Program-made: the position numbers and the translations under genes
From: Alphaproteobacteria bacterium
GTDB taxonomy: Bacteria > Pseudomonadota > Alphaproteobacteria > Rhodospirillales > WMHbin7
NCBI GenBank assembly: GCA_015231795.1
Contig: JADGAX010000001.1
Span: forward strand, 310,001 to 374,000
Reading direction: 5' to 3'
Length of the DNA stretch: 64,000 nucleotides
Notes under the pieces: model-generated
The model's input: the letters and a program-made list of their open reading frames with translations, nothing else
Told to the model about the DNA's origin: nothing
The model's database searches: none
Shown here: one piece after another, positions 63,939 through 64,000 of the stretch
How the letters are laid out: each line of letters opens with the position of its first letter
Numbering within the stretch: position 1 is the stretch's first letter

Positions 63939-63964
63939 AAGGCGGAGCCGAGCGGTTCCGCCTT
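63939..63964 (+). terminator. Probable terminator after the dehydrogenase gene
   Basis: Stem AAGGCGGA / TCCGCCTT with a 10-base loop, followed by ATTGCG. The T run is weak, but it lies 30 bases downstream of the stop codon. Confidence 0.55.
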
Positions 63965-64000
63965 ATTGCGTTTCGCAATGCGACACCCATTCCGATGATG

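Overview
The window is GC-rich chromosomal DNA from an alphaproteobacterium, most likely a Rhodospirillales (Magnetospirillum/Rhodospirillum-like) organism. The evidence is a pyruvate dehydrogenase E1-beta with an N-terminal lipoyl domain, a PopZ polar organizer, an alphaproteobacterial tRNA-Cys, a MotA/MotB pair, and a CHASE2 cyclase beside type I secretion genes. The genus is inferred, not proven. About 50 protein genes, two complete tRNAs and one tRNA fragment are packed tightly, with many ATGA start/stop overlaps.

Layout. 1-5.0 kb (minus): 5' end of lipA and the pyruvate dehydrogenase operon pdhA-pdhB-pdhC-lpdA. 5.1-12.7 kb (minus): a DUF2461 protein, a secreted unknown, valS, a DUF1640 protein, popZ, a TolC-family porin and a Pcm-type methyltransferase. 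12.9-18.2 kb: tRNA-Cys, tRNA-Asn and a lower-GC accessory patch. The 3' part of tRNA-Asn is duplicated 2.7 kb downstream, and the enclosed segment carries a candidate radical-SAM peptide-modification system: a small peptidoglycan-binding-domain protein with a Cys/Trp-rich tail, a SPASM radical SAM enzyme and a GNAT-like protein. A B12-type radical SAM gene follows just outside. 18.3-37.0 kb: DUF2330 and RnfD-like pair, DsrE-like and heme-domain proteins, a glycosyltransferase/aminotransferase operon, a receiver protein, a Pat-like acyl-CoA synthetase/GNAT fusion, ppk-ppx plus a SixA phosphatase, a MarR regulator with a 16-bp palindromic operator, an M17 peptidase, a glutathione transferase, a sulfatase-modifying-factor-like protein and an exported MsrA.

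37.2-44.3 kb (plus): a six-gene hyfBCEFGI-like operon for a membrane complex of the group 4 hydrogenase/complex I family. All four nickel-iron cysteine ligands of its large subunit are replaced, so it is probably not a hydrogenase. It runs by overlap into rlmJ and then sppA. 47-58 kb: a GGDEF/EAL protein, a type I secretion set (TolC, ABC ATPase, HlyD adaptor) interrupted by an opposite-strand CHASE2 adenylate cyclase, and motA-motB. 59-64 kb: a metallo-beta-lactamase-fold hydrolase, a SAM hydrolase-like protein, a TetR regulator, an MFS transporter and a D-glycerate-type dehydrogenase.

The strongest leads are the putative RiPP island at tRNA-Asn, the ligand-less Hyf-like complex, and a pyruvate dehydrogenase in which the only lipoyl domain is on E1-beta while E2 has none. 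No CRISPR array, rRNA, transposase or integrase was recognised.
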